This document shows positions 26,081 to 36,960 of a stretch of DNA of 64,000 nt, one piece after another. Source of the stretch: Dendrobium chrysotoxum. Lineage: Eukaryota > Streptophyta > Magnoliopsida > Asparagales > Orchidaceae. The stretch spans positions 16,932,926-16,996,925 of the forward strand of contig CM034311.1 of assembly GCA_019925795.1 (NCBI GenBank), read 5' to 3'. The position numbers were made by a program, and so were the translations under genes. Under the pieces are notes generated by a model. It saw only the letters and a list, made by a program, of their open reading frames with translations. It did no database searches and was not told the origin of the DNA. The first letter of the stretch is position 1; every line of letters starts with the position of its first letter.

Positions 26081-27129
26081 ATTGAATTATTTGCTGCTTT
26101 GTACAGGCAGACTGTCGTGCACTACTTGTATGATCTGCGCAGGTAGATTGTAGTGCACTAATGAATCTCCTGCTTTACTCATAGGTGACTGCATACACTG
26201 TAGTTCTCTTTTATTCGCTCATATATAACATATTATATGCAAAGTGAGTTTCATACAGTGACTCATATAAGCTTGTTTTTGATGTGGTCTTTGGCCCATA
26301 CAGTGCATCCGCCACCACTGCAGGTAGGGAGGTAGACGTATTCATTCATGGACTGAAGTTGACTACAAGATACTGCATTTACTGTAGACTTTCTACATCT
26401 ACCCACAGATGGCATGTAGTGCTCATATTTGTATTTGTGGAGAACTCGTTTATATTGCAGATCTCCTATCTTCGCATATGATATTTGTAGTATGCATAAT
26501 GAATTTGATGATCTTCCTTGTTAGTACTTGTATCTCAAACAACATGAAGATTTTCAGTATTTGCGGGAACGTTCAAGTTATTGCTCGTTGTTACTTTCAA
26601 GAGTCAAGAGCATTTGTTTACACCTAAGCAATGTTAGTTGTGTACGAGCCTCTGTGTTCTTATTCATGAACACAATATGACATTATTGTGATCAAGTTGT
26701 TTCCCCTTGATGTTTGCAAGCGAAGTTGTATACTCCTCACAAGTCTTCCTTTTCATACAAGTGCACTGTAGTACTTATGCAAATATTATATTCTTGCTCA
26801 TAATCACACGTAGGCTTCTTGTTTGTTTATTTGCATTTGAAATTGTTCGTTGTTGTGTTTTCTTGTAGTTGAATTATTGTTGATGCGAGAGGTGACATTA
26901 TACTTATCATGTGTCCTTATGTTCACTATACTTGTTCCAAATCATCCATGTGCATGGGACCTCACCATCATTTATGAGTGGTTTATACTTGCAGAAGTTT
27001 GATATATCAACTTGTAAGTTCAGACTTGAAGGGTTATTCCTTACAAGTTCTATGTAGTTTTGAGCTGTTGCTTGTGAGTGCATTGCTACATTCTTAAAAT
27101 TCATGTTGACTGTCGCTTGTAAGTTCTCC

Positions 27130-27620
27130 TCAACGAATCGTCTCTTTATCCTTTGTTGAAAGTTTAGGATTCAAATCAATCCGTCATAGTCTTTTTAATT
27201 TCAATCAAGTTTAAATTCAATTTGAGTTCTCCTGCACATGATTCAAGTTATTGTTCTACTTCTGTCCTTCTTGATCAAACTTGATTCGAGTCTTGTTCAT
27301 TTGATGTTCGAATCAATATCCTTTGTTGTAAGTCCTTTAGAATGCATGATCATTCAAGTTCTAAGTCCAAGTGCAAGTTCAGTTCCGTATGGTTCATTCA
27401 ACTCCCTCGTATCCATTCATATGAGTTCAAATTGAGTTCGAATCAAAGTCCAGTTATAGTTCGAGTCCCCTGTTTACTTGTTGACTTGAGTTCAAATCCT
27501 TATTATTTGGTTCAAGTTAAAGTCCAGATTTGGGTCTCTCGCTATCCAACATCATCTGATTTTGAACTTGATTTGATTTCTTCTCAAGTTATATTAAAGT
27601 TCACTTAAGTTCGAGTTCAA
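27130..27620. repeat. Array of TTCRAGTTC-like words
   Basis: Variants of TTCAAGTT, GAGTTCGAATCAA and AAGTCCAG recur throughout without a strict period. No coding frame explains them. Confidence 0.5.
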
Positions 27621-27741
27621 GTTTGGGTCCTCTATTGTCCAAATATTATTCAAGTCAGGTCTTCTGTTCACCCGAAATTTCGGCAGCATTCCGGCATCTC
27701 CCCCGTTTAGGGGAAATTACGGAAAACTGGGCCTTTCCCAC

Positions 27742-28047
27742 CACACTTAAGAAAGCGTGTATGGGTCTTCAAATGTACCTGAAAAAGAAAAGCATTTGTT
27801 TTTTCGCAGGTACAGAGCCGATACGGGTACTTAAAATTGTCCCCACCACGCTAAGAAAAGCGTGTATAGGGCCTACCCGCCTCGCCGTAGGTGTCGCACC
27901 GGGTTTCCTTCCCACCACGCTTAAGAAAGCGTGTATAGGCGATTTGCCGGCTCGACACGAACGCCGAGGATAGGATTTTCAGGTGATTACCCATCTTGTT
28001 GTAGGCGCCGCACCGGAGTCCCATCCCACCACGCTTAAGAAAGCGTG
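27742..28047. repeat. Four copies of an 18-bp hairpin motif
   Basis: CACGCTTAAGAAAGCGTG (7-bp stem, AAGA loop) occurs at 27916-27933 and 28030-28047. Variants lie at 27742-27759 (CACACTT arm) and 27847-27864 (one shifted base). Each is preceded by a CCCAC or CCCCAC word and followed by TATAGG or TATGGG. Start-to-start distances are 105, 69 and 114 bp. Flanks between copies differ, so the hairpin core is the conserved part. Confidence 0.8.
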
Positions 28048-28174
28048 TATAGGCGGTTTTTCGGTCCGCCGCAGACAACGAAGTAGGCTCTCGGAGTTTT
28101 AAGTTCAGACGGGTTATACCTTGGCGATCGGTGAGGTTGGTGCTATCAAATGTGCGCGATGAACCAAGGCACAA

Positions 28175-28211
28175 AAATTTTCTATTTCTTTCTTTTTTTT
28201 CTTTCTCTTTC

Positions 28212-28243
<32 letters not shown>

Positions 28244-28335
28244 GCTTTTTCTTTTTTGTTTTTTTCTCTTTTCCTTTTTTTGTTATTTTGGCAAAACCTC
28301 CTTTTTTTTATTCTCTTTTGTTTTGGTCTTTTTTC
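28175..28335. repeat. T/C-rich low-complexity tract
   Basis: Runs of TTTCTTTT and long T tracts. Open frames across it are composition artefacts. Confidence 0.85.
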
Positions 28336-28410
28336 CCACAAACATACACACGAACATATAATATAGTTATACTACGACACATAACTATATTATAAAAGAT
28401 AACATAATCA

Positions 28411-28715
28411 TATTATAAAACATAATATAATCATATTATAACATATAATTATATTATAAGATATAATATAATTATACTATGAGATATAATATAATTATAC
28501 TACAAAATACACTATAATTATACTATAAAATATAATATAATCATATTATAACATATAATTATATTATAAGGTATAATATAATTATACTATGAGATATAAT
28601 ATAATTATACTATAAAATACACTATAATTATATTATAAAATATAATATAATCATATTATAACATATAATTATATCATAAGGTATGATATAATTATATTAT
28701 AATTATACTATAAAT
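28411..28715. repeat. 110-bp AT-rich tandem repeat, about three copies
   Basis: The anchor TCATATTATAACATATAATT appears at 28431, 28541 and 28651, an exact 110-bp period. Sub-units of about 10 to 20 bp (ATAATATAATTATA) repeat within each copy. Confidence 0.85.
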
Positions 28716-29082
28716 GATAACAATTAGAATAGCTAATAAAAATAAGATAAAAAATAAAATACCTAAATAGCTAAAGGGGTCGGCAAGGGCAAGGATCGGG
28801 CAGGAGGAGCTTCGGCTTGCAGGCGACTGAGAAGGAGGAAGGGAGGTCGGGCAAAGCAAGGTAGTAGAGGAAGATTTGGCTTGGGTTAGATGATTTAAGC
28901 TTGTGGAGTGTTAAAGCTATTGGAAGAGATCGGTTTAGGTCAGGATTAGAGGAATCGGGACAGGCAGTGGAGCTGGGGTCGGTTCCGCCTGCTGCAGAGG
29001 TCGGATGGCTCTAGTGGAGATCGGATGAGAGGCGCTCGAGTCTGGGCCGTGAAGTCGAAGGAGGTAAGGAAGAAAGATCTCC

Positions 29083-29087
29083 TTCTC

Positions 29088-29130
<43 letters not shown>
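29083..29130. repeat. (CT)n microsatellite
   Basis: About 24 dinucleotides with one interruption. It lies in the GC-richer region upstream of the LINE fragment. Confidence 0.9.
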
Positions 29131-29134
<4 letters not shown>

Positions 29135-29469
29135 ATGTCTGTGGGCCGACGGGTCGCGAACAGGGGAGGCTGCGATGGTTCGGTCTGGCGAAGGAGATCG
29201 GAGAGCGAGAGAAGCAGGGAGATTTGGTTGGTCGCGAGAGGGAGGAAGGAACGTGAGAGGAGTTTTGTCGGTGTCCAAAGGCTCCATTCCTTCAGTATTT
29301 AACGATGAGAAAAGCGCCGAGTTGGTACGGGATCTGGGCAGCTTTTCCGGGAAGGGACGCGAGTCTTGCGGCGTCGGCGCTGAACAGTAGCAGGTACGCG
29401 GGATTTGCGGGATTCAACAGATTTTGGGCTGGGTTTTGGCTTCACATCCAGTGGTCAACAAATATCTTA

Positions 29470-31015
29470 TCATTCCTGTTTGAATTTCATTCCCTAACTT
29501 GTGTTAGCACTTATTTCTCTTCGCATTTTGCATGGCTTTGGTTCTGTTGGTAGACCTCTCCAAACTAATAGTTCTACTACCTCTAGCAGTCAACCCTCTG
29601 TTGCTCGTATCCTTCTTGAATTAGATGTGACAAAAACCTATCCCAATTCTGTTTGGGTTGGTTCAGAAAGATTTGGGTATATCCAGAAAGTCATGTTGAA
29701 TGATTTCTTTGAATTTTGTGACTATTATAAATTCTTGGGTCATAGGAAAAATTCATGCTACCACTTGCATCCTCATCTGAGGAATCAGAATTTGGCTAAT
29801 AAAAAACAAATGAATAATGATATTGTGAATAATATTATTGTAAATTTAAACAATAATGTTGCCTAATGCTGAGTGCCTCAATTCAGAAAATACTGTTCCC
29901 ATTGATATTGCTAATGTTAATGTTCCTGTCATTGATCATACTAGTAAAAAAAATTCTGAGGGGTTAGATCTTGTTGTTGTTATTCCTCCTATTTTTAAAA
30001 CTTATTCTAGTGATAATATCATGGGAAAGGAGATTTCTAATGAGTCGTTGAATGAGGTTCCTATTAATTCTCCAATCCCTCCTTCATCTTTCCCTTCTAT
30101 CAGTTTAGGCGTGGAGGAAGACCCAATTGCTTCTAATGAGAATCCTTCTTCCAAGGTTGCTATGAATGCTGATCCTATGTCTTATAAGAAGGAATGCCTT
30201 CTAAAAGAACTAATTCAAATTGGAAAGAAGGTAAAATACAATCTGATGTTGTGTTAATTTTTGTGCAAAACAATACTCCAAAGTTTAATTCTATTCATGG
30301 TTCATTGGAGGATTTCAAGGTGGCCTCTAACAATACAAAGAAAAAAAAAAAGAATTGCTTTCATTTAATTATAGATTTACTAGATCTAGAGCCGCTAACA
30401 AATCTATTTTTTATGATTGTCTCATTTGGAATGTTAGGGGTGTGGGAAACCTTACCTCTAGATATTGTATTCGCAATCTCTGTAGACTTTATAAAATTTC
30501 TATTTTGGCTATTCTGAAACCTTTGGTTAATTCGTTTAAACTTTTTCATTGTCAACATCAATTGGGGTTTCAATTTTCTTATGCTAATCCTAATGAAAAA
30601 AAATTAGTTATTTTCAAAGGATGATATTTACTTTTCTATTATTGTTGATTTTGACTAAGTCATTTATTGCAATTTTTTTATTAAAAACATTTTGGTAATG
30701 GGATCTATTTGTTATGCTGAATGCGCTAAAGCTAGTAGGATCCTTTTATGGCATCAATTACTTTGCTTATTCTTTTAAGAGCCCTTGATTTATTGTTGGG
30801 GACTTTAATATTGTTGCCAATGCATCTAAAAGGATTGGTGGTTCTCTTCCTAATTTTTTTTCTATTGATGACTTTAATAACAAGATTTTAGTCTGTGGTC
30901 TTGTGGATATTGGTTTTACTGGTTCCTATTTTATTTGGTCTAATTATAGATTATGGGAGAGATTGGATATAATTCTTTTTAATTTTGAATGGATCTCTCT
31001 TTCTCAAAACACTTT
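29470..31015 (+). pseudogene. 5' half of an L1-type LINE (ORF1 and endonuclease only)
   Basis: 29680-29770 encodes a retroviral-type zinc knuckle of L1 ORF1 (C..Y....H....C, one Cys changed to Tyr). 30415-30530 encodes the endonuclease start IWNVRGVGN followed by LCRLYKISILAIL. 30793-30990 gives the endonuclease blocks VGDFNIVANASKRIGG and LVDIGFTGSYFIWSNYR in another frame. Stops and shifts are common. Reverse transcriptase is missing: homology stops near 31015 where LTR-like sequence begins. LINE copies usually lose the 5' end, so loss of the 3' half points to interruption or deletion by the next element. Confidence 0.75.
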
Positions 31016-31019
31016 AAGA

Positions 31020-32250
31020 TCAAGCACATATACACTAGAGTGTTAAAACATTAATGATATAAAATATAAAAGAAATTAAAATAGTTAGTTTCAGACCAAA
31101 TCGTAATGTATGATATTTATTATATTGCAAGAAGAAACTATGATAATTTTTAAAAATCAAATAATATTAATTAACATAAATTTTTTAAAAAAGGTCATAC
31201 TATATAATTTGCTTTTTGAAATTTAAATAACTTGTTTCTGTATTTCCCAAAATATGTAAATTTAAAATTTAAATAGTTCATACTATATGAACCTAATTTG
31301 TACTCGATGAATTTTAATTATTTGTTAAATAGTTGCCTATTTTAGGACATGAAATCAAGGAGTTGAATAAGAGCATGTTTTATGCTATACGATCCATATT
31401 ATTCAAGCTAAACAAATATATATCTTCTTCGAATGATACTGATTCGGACAGGATGATTCAATATTCTGGATCAAAGGTTTGAACTTAATGTGTTGTATAA
31501 TATATAATATTGTATAAGTCAATAAAATAGAGAAGTTTTAAAGATTTTTGTATTGATCGTTCTAAACGATTTTCTGACCAAACTTACGATCATACAAACA
31601 TTTACATAAATAGCCCACTAATGGTTTCTTTTGAAATAAGAAATTAATAGAACTTTTTAAAGAATTTTACAACTTGTCTTAAAAGCATGTGAGAGCTTTT
31701 GGGCGAAAGCTTTCAAGATGGTTTTAGGAGAGATTTAGGAGGTTTGAGATAACTTTTTGGATGGATGAAAAGAGTGAGTGAGAGATTCACATATGGTTGC
31801 CTAGTCCAATTTGTTTCTTGTCCTTGGGGTGTTGTAAAAAGTCTTATGTGAAGAATTCTAGTGAGTCTTGGTGAGAAGAGTTAGACCTAGTTGAGGAGAC
31901 TAGGGAGAAGTGGCCTTTTAAGAAGAGAGGTGTTGTAGGTTTCCTCCGTCACATGAGAAGGAGAGTGGCTTCTCTGCCTTATTGGTAGTCAGAGTGAGGT
32001 TTCTCCATTTTATAAGAAGAAGAAGGGGGAGTGGACATAATCAAGAGTGACCGAACCACTATAAATTGGTTAGCATTCCTTTTTTTTTTTTTTACTTTTT
32101 CGCATATTTTATTTCTTACTTGTCCTAGTTGAATGATATGTGAAAAATGATTAGTATTGCAACCAAGCAACTTTTTAATTTTCTTTGGATAAAATAATTC
32201 AAGAAAGAGTTTAAAATAGTCTTTGTTTGAAAGGAAATCTATTTTACCTT
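31020..32250 (+). mobile_element. LTR remnant of a third Sirevirus lineage
   Basis: 32030-32065 contains GACCGAACCACTATAAA after GGGGAGTGGAC, matching 39155-39180 in the young Sirevirus LTR. 31965-31985 has GGCTTCTCTGCC, as in the leader hairpins. Palindrome-like 15-mers occur at 31100 (ATCGTAATGTATGAT), 31277 (TTCATACTATATGAA) and near 31555 (ATCGTTCTAAACGAT). No TG/CA ends or TSD were pinned, so limits are approximate and it may be a truncated solo LTR. Confidence 0.55.
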
Positions 32251-32874
32251 GAAATTTAAAAAAGCATTTTTAATAGTTCCCATTATTGTGTTTACTATAG
32301 TTTATTTATAAAATAAAAAAAAATATATTATCTATTTTATTGGTGTCTTATTTTTCAAAGTTTATTCAGAAAGTTTAAAATTAATAATACACATCAATTC
32401 ATTCTCTTCTTAGGTGTGTGTCATATGATTTTGATTAACATTAAACCACTTTCAAGAGCTTCTTGTACTATGAAAGAAGCTGATGGGCTAGAGTAGAATT
32501 ACTTTTCATGAAGGAATAGAGATGTACGGGTTTTTCTAATATCCTTTAAAGGAGGGAGGCTTCTCCATCTTCTGTAAAGAAAGAGGAGAGAGTTTGTTTT
32601 TTCAAGTAGTTGTTCTTATATTTAGGGTTGAATCATATTTATAAAAAAAAAATTGCTTATACTACTTTGTAATTTATTTCATTAAATAAATGAATTAATT
32701 TTAAAAAGTTGAATAGACTGTGGTGTGCCACAAACTTCAATATGGTCCTCTCTAAACCATTTAGATAAATAGTAAAGATGCTTAATTTTTGGAGTTTTTT
32801 GATCATCTGAAATCCCTTCGCATTTTGGCTTTCCTCATGATATCCAGCGTCCGAATTTTGTTATCTATTTGACG
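32251..32874. other. AT-rich spacer
   Basis: No gene recognised. 32510-32600 repeats phrases like GGCTTCTCCATCTTCTG and may be more LTR-derived sequence. Confidence 0.35.
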
Positions 32875-33500
32875 TAGGGGTGCAAACGAGTCAAGTTCAG
32901 CTAGAGCCATGGGGTATTCGAGTCGAGCTCAACTGTCAAATACCGAGCTCGAGCTCGAATTTGAGTCGAGCTTAAAATCCGAGCTCGAGCTCGACTTGTC
33001 TCATGTCGAGCGGCTCATCGAGCTCAGTTCCGAGCTCCGTTGTCAAGCTATGTCCCAAGTAGGCTCGTTGTCACGTCCCCTATCGTCATGAGTTCCATCG
33101 TAGTCCCAAGCTCCGCTGTCGAGATCCGTCGTCCCGAGCTTGTCGCTGCATCCGCTGTCGTCCCGAGGTACGTCGTCGTCCTGAGCTCCGCCGTCGAGAT
33201 CCGTCGTCTCAAGCTCATCGTCCCGTCCGCCGTTGAGATCCGTCATCTCGAGCTCCACCATCAAGATCCGCGTGCTCCATCTTTTTGGTTTTCCCGCTTG
33301 ACCTTTGAATTGTCACGTCCGCCCGCTCGACTGAGATTTCCTTTTCCCGCCCAGTGACCTCCGCGAGCCGCTCGACGAGCTGACGAGTTGAGCGGACATC
33401 TGTTCGAGCTCGAGCTCGATAAGTTGTCGAGCTCGAAATTGCATTCGAGCTCGACTTGCAAGCTCGATAAGTTTGACTCGTCGAAATTGGGTTGCATAAT
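32875..33500. mobile_element. AGCTCGAG-rich element, likely non-autonomous DNA transposon
   Basis: Begins TAGGGGTGCAAACGAGTCAAG and ends near GTTTGACTCGTCG, a partial inverted match. Both ends are crowded with GAGCTCGAGCTCGA words, and an imperfect GTCGAGATCCGTCGTC minisatellite fills the middle (33100-33275). Plant hAT-derived elements with such ends exist; the right terminus is degraded and no TSD is seen. Confidence 0.45.
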
Positions 33501-34111
33501 TTGCCGAAGATGAGGGCAAAAGAGGAAAAAAGCGCGTGAAAGAGGAGAGATTGTTACTTTCTCAGGAAGCGCTAAAAGAAGAAAGAAATATAGTTCGATT
33601 GGAGATTGAATTATGACATTTTGAAGTTTTATTACATTTTAGAGTGAAAAATGAATTTTTCCGTTGGAGATGCCCTAAGCAATGGGGAAGTAAAATCTTC
33701 ATCTTTACAAAAGAGAGATTTGCCTCTTTGCTTCTTGCTTGCTTGCTAATTCTAAATTCTACATTTTGTTTCCGGAGACGCCAATTGTGCGATATCCAAA
33801 ATCCATGGCTGACAAAAATAAAGAACAGCAGCCACCCACCTCGTAGCTCAATTACGAAGCGCATTAGCCGCCATAAGGGCTGCGAGGGATTGAGTGTTAG
33901 AACAAATGTGCGAATACGTTTACGATTACATTTACTCAACCAAAAATAAAAATAAAAACAAAATTCTGATAATGACAATCTTATGCTATAATCCTCGAAA
34001 CTCTGATTACGTGAAGACACAGTCCAGCTGTTTCTCTTTCTTTGCCTCATCAGGAGAACAAATCCACTGCTGTGCCTCAATACCAAACAGCAGAAAAGCC
34101 GAATTTAAGGG
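33501..34111. other. Upstream region of the GDSL pseudogene
   Basis: No separate gene supported. Mixed composition, probably old promoter sequence. Confidence 0.35.
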
Positions 34112-34119
34112 TATATATT
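34112..34119 (+). promoter_or_regulatory. TATA box of the former GDSL gene
   Basis: TATATATT lies 67 bp upstream of the ATG at 34179, a normal plant distance. It suggests the pseudogene arose in place rather than by retroposition. Confidence 0.5.
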
Positions 34120-34178
34120 CATTCTCGTGCACTCTCCCTTCTATCCTGTGCTAGTTTACCATTTACATTTCGATTGAG

Positions 34179-34537
34179 ATGAGCCTAAGAAAAGCCGAAT
34201 CTCACTCCGGCCTCCGGCCTTCTCCCGTTCCTTCGGGTGTCTTCTTTTTTCTACTTGTCCTTCTCTTCTTATCCGCCACGACCACTGAGGCCGACTGTAG
34301 CTTTTCAACTTTGTGGACTCAAATTCGGACACGGGAGGTTTTTGGCGGCATTTCCGGCTCAGCGAATCTCACTTCAGCCATGGCGCTAATTTTGCGACGG
34401 CGGCTTTGACAGTGCTGCTGCCCAGCACCAGCCTATATGTAACTGGGATAAGTCCCTTCTCCTTGGCGATTCAATTCAATCAAATGAATGAGCTCAGAGA
34501 ACGGGTCTTCGAAATGAGCTCACATGGCAAGGTCTAA
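34179..34537 (+). pseudogene. GDSL esterase/lipase fragment (ENOD8/alpha-fucosidase-like)
   Basis: The ATG at 34179 opens a leader with a hydrophobic signal-peptide core (GVFFFLLVLLFLSA). A small deletion then shifts the frame: the block FVDSNSDTGGFW appears in the other frame, equivalent to the family's FGDSNSDTGG with Gly to Val just before the catalytic-Ser block. An internal stretch of some 60 codons is missing before SHGANFATAALTVLLPSTSL and GISPFSLAIQFNQM, which are typical of the ENOD8-like subgroup. The C-terminal Asp-His part is absent. Frameshift, deletion and truncation make it a pseudogene. It stops just short of the Harbinger-like element. Confidence 0.75.
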
Positions 34538-34556
34538 ACTTGGATTGTATTACTAA

Positions 34557-35906
34557 GTGTGCGTTTGGGACGGCGGCACTGCTGCTTTGCTTTATAAAAA
34601 CTTATTAAATCTTCGTTTTGGGGGATTGCGGCAGAACGCCGTTAGAAAAAATTCGCGGCACATAGCTGCTTCCCGCGACCTTTTCCTATCTCCCATGGTC
34701 CGCTGCTTTCCGCGGTTCTGATATGCTAGAAAGTCGAAAGTAACATTCTTCTTTTCAGCTGGACACCTCTTCCGCTTCGTCCCTCTGTTCGCACGCCCCA
34801 GGAAGCCATCGTTTCTCCTCTCTCTCACGACCGACCCAGACGGAAGCCCCGCCTCCACATCTCCTCCGTTCGAACCGAGTCAGGACGCCGCAGAACTCCC
34901 TCCTCCTGTCGACCCTCTCTCTCACACAAGGTAACCCCATACTCTCTTCTTCCTTCTCCTCCTCCTCTTCTCTCTTCTCTTCTTCTTCTTTTCCTTCTTC
35001 TTCTCTCTTATTCTCTCCTCTTCTGTAGTTAGGATCTCAAATTTTCTTGCTAGATGCCATAAATAGGAACAAATGGAAGTATGCAATTGAGGGAACGAGA
35101 GCATCTTCTTCATCTTCAAAGAAAGAAGCTTTCAGGCTTGATGATTCATTTATCACAGCTCCAACATGTAAATATTTGAGCTCTATTGCATCGCGACGGA
35201 GCCATTCTTCTCTGTATGAGGAGAGGGGACAGAACATGAGAGTTTTTGAGCTCAAGAAGCTTAGGGCTGCAACTAATGATTTTAATAGGTTGTTAAAGAT
35301 TGGAGAGGGATGATTTGGCGGTGTTTACAAAGGTTTTATTAAGCCTGCAGATGGCATGGGAGAAAGGATTACAGTGACTGTTAAGATGCTCAACCTGTAT
35401 GGTTTGCAAAGACATGAGAAATGACTTGCAGAAGTGCAGCTTCTTGGAATTGATCACCCAAATCTTTTTTTTTTTTGGGAAAATGCCTATAAGTTGTTTT
35501 TAAGGAAGAATACGTAACAGATCAATTGTTACACGAAGATTTATTATTTATTACATTCTCGTTGCCGGTTCAATTTTTGGAAAATTGAAAGAATTTATAT
35601 GATTACTGTTTAAAAGGAACATTGTAAATATGGAAAGAATTTATATAATTACATTTAATTTAGAATCGTCAATTTGTTATCATATAAATTTAAAAAAAAT
35701 TGACATTTAATCAATTTCCTTTCATCTCAATATATATAAGGGTATAAATGTAATTTTTTCCCATACAGCTGCAGCACAGCAACTACGCAGTTATAATTCC
35801 CAAACAAAATATATTGCTTTATGTACAACAACTTCAGAACTCAGCTTTCTGTACAACAACTTCGCAACCTACTTTACCGACAGCTGCAGTCGTCCCAAAC
35901 AAACCC
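34557..35906. mobile_element. PIF/Harbinger-like element that captured a kinase fragment
   Basis: The left end GTGTGCGTTTGGGACG and the reverse-complemented right end GGGTTTGTTTGGGACG match at 13 of 16 positions. Both are flanked by TAA (34554-34556 and 35907-35909), the usual 3-bp target of PIF/Harbinger. No transposase is inside. It holds host-like sequence instead: a pyrimidine-rich leader with an apparent intron (34930-35040) and a receptor-like cytoplasmic kinase fragment. This is the layout of a Pack-type gene-capturing element. Confidence 0.65.
35041..35463 (+). pseudogene. PCRK/PBL-type receptor-like cytoplasmic kinase fragment
   Basis: Translation shows SRRSHSSLYEERGQNMRVF, then LRAATNDFNRLLKIGEG and FGGVYKGFIKPADGMGE, the N-lobe and glycine loop typical of plant RLCK-VII kinases. 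TGA stops replace the third Gly of the glycine loop (35311-35313) and a Trp codon near 35421. The invariant Lys block is altered (VTVKMLN). The fragment ends at DHPNL, so the catalytic loop and activation segment are absent. Such kinases act downstream of pattern receptors; this copy cannot. Confidence 0.8.
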
Positions 35907-35909
35907 TAA

Positions 35910-36342
35910 GGCTAATTTTTTAAAATGAGCACGTTACATCGCACATTTAGTGGGACGAGTATGGACGAAGTTTAATTTAAGAAAGAGTATATGTGCCATA
36001 TCATTTAGCGCAGTCAGAAAATGTCAAATATTTTGACGAATACAATGAATGCGCCAACATGCTTGGAGCATTTTCGCACAAAACTGTGCATTCTATGGAA
36101 TACGCCAAGTGATTAGGTGCATTCCATTGAATGTGCCGGAAGATTTGACGTATTCTTCCCGACCAGATTCATGAATTCCGCCCCATTTTCACGAATCTCG
36201 TTTCACTCGCGGAATTCATGAAGCTGTCGTCTCACGCATGGAAATTCCGGATGGCCTGCCATTTTTTTGAGTTATAAAACCCCCTAAACCGAAGGATAGA
36301 AGAGGCAGCTCGCCGCCGAAGGAGTGTGAAGCAGAAGAAGTT
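35910..36342. other. Spacer with a possible promoter
   Basis: TATAAAAC at 36275-36282 follows GC-rich sequence. No open gene follows before the MITE. The word TGAATGCGCCAACA near 36046 is the inverted partner of 9571-9587. Confidence 0.35.
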
Positions 36343-36345
36343 TAA

Positions 36346-36577
36346 GGCTTCGTTTGGTTATTTGGTACTTTTGTAAAAGGTAGTTTTAAGAAACATCGGT
36401 TCAGAAAAAGGAGTTTTCTAACGGAGAAGCATATATAAAAAGCTTTTTCAAAACAGTAGAAAAATGACAAAAATGGAGTTATTGGGAACGAGGTTTGACA
36501 AACCAAACAGTAAAGAGAAATAAATTTTTCTGCTTTAAAAAGTAATAAGCAACAAAAACGTCCAATCAAACTAGGCC
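36346..36577. mobile_element. 232-bp Tourist-like MITE
   Basis: Ends GGCTTCGTTTGGTTAT and, reverse-complemented, GGCCTAGTTTGATTGG are imperfect TIRs. TAA flanks both sides (36343-36345, 36578-36580). Size, ends and TSD fit Harbinger-derived Tourist MITEs. Confidence 0.65.
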
Positions 36578-36580
36578 TAA

Positions 36581-36960
36581 GGAGGTTAGTGTTAGACGAT
36601 AGTTTGAATAAACTTTTTTTTTTTTTGTTGTATTATTATGTTGAGTGAATTTTTTAGTAAAAAAAATTTGTAGTTTTGTAAAATAATTATTATTTCACTT
36701 ATTTTTTGGAAGTTAAATTTCTGTATTATTTTTTGTATTATTATGCTGAGTTAGTTAGGTTGAATAAATATTATTTCTGTTATTTTTATGCAGTTTGAAA
36801 TGTTAATTTTATTTTATTTGTTAATTTTGGAATGCTAATTTAGCTTTTAGTCATTGAATTATTTTTTAAAATAGAATTAAATATAAGAAAACATTAAAAA
36901 ATATTCGTTAAGTTAGTAATAATAATAATAATAATAGTTACATGAAATACGGAGTGAAAA
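36581..36960. other. AT-rich spacer
   Basis: No feature apart from an (AAT)n tract near 36919-36935. Confidence 0.4.

Larger units (their letters stand above)
23771..27640. other. Unassigned block, probably degenerate retroelement sequence
   Basis: Higher GC than its flanks and no intact gene. Short open frames on both strands around 23950-24600 show no domain I recognise. 24800-25700 has repeated phrases such as GTGCCATTTGGCGGC and GTGTCATTTGGCGGC. Such GC-moderate, repeat-bearing, frame-less sequence suggests LTR or leader sequence of an old retrotransposon, but no primer site or paired LTRs were found. Confidence 0.35.

Noticed and set aside
28114..28395. Lys-rich or Phe-rich open frames on both strands
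   Set aside because: Translation of a T/C-rich low-complexity tract.
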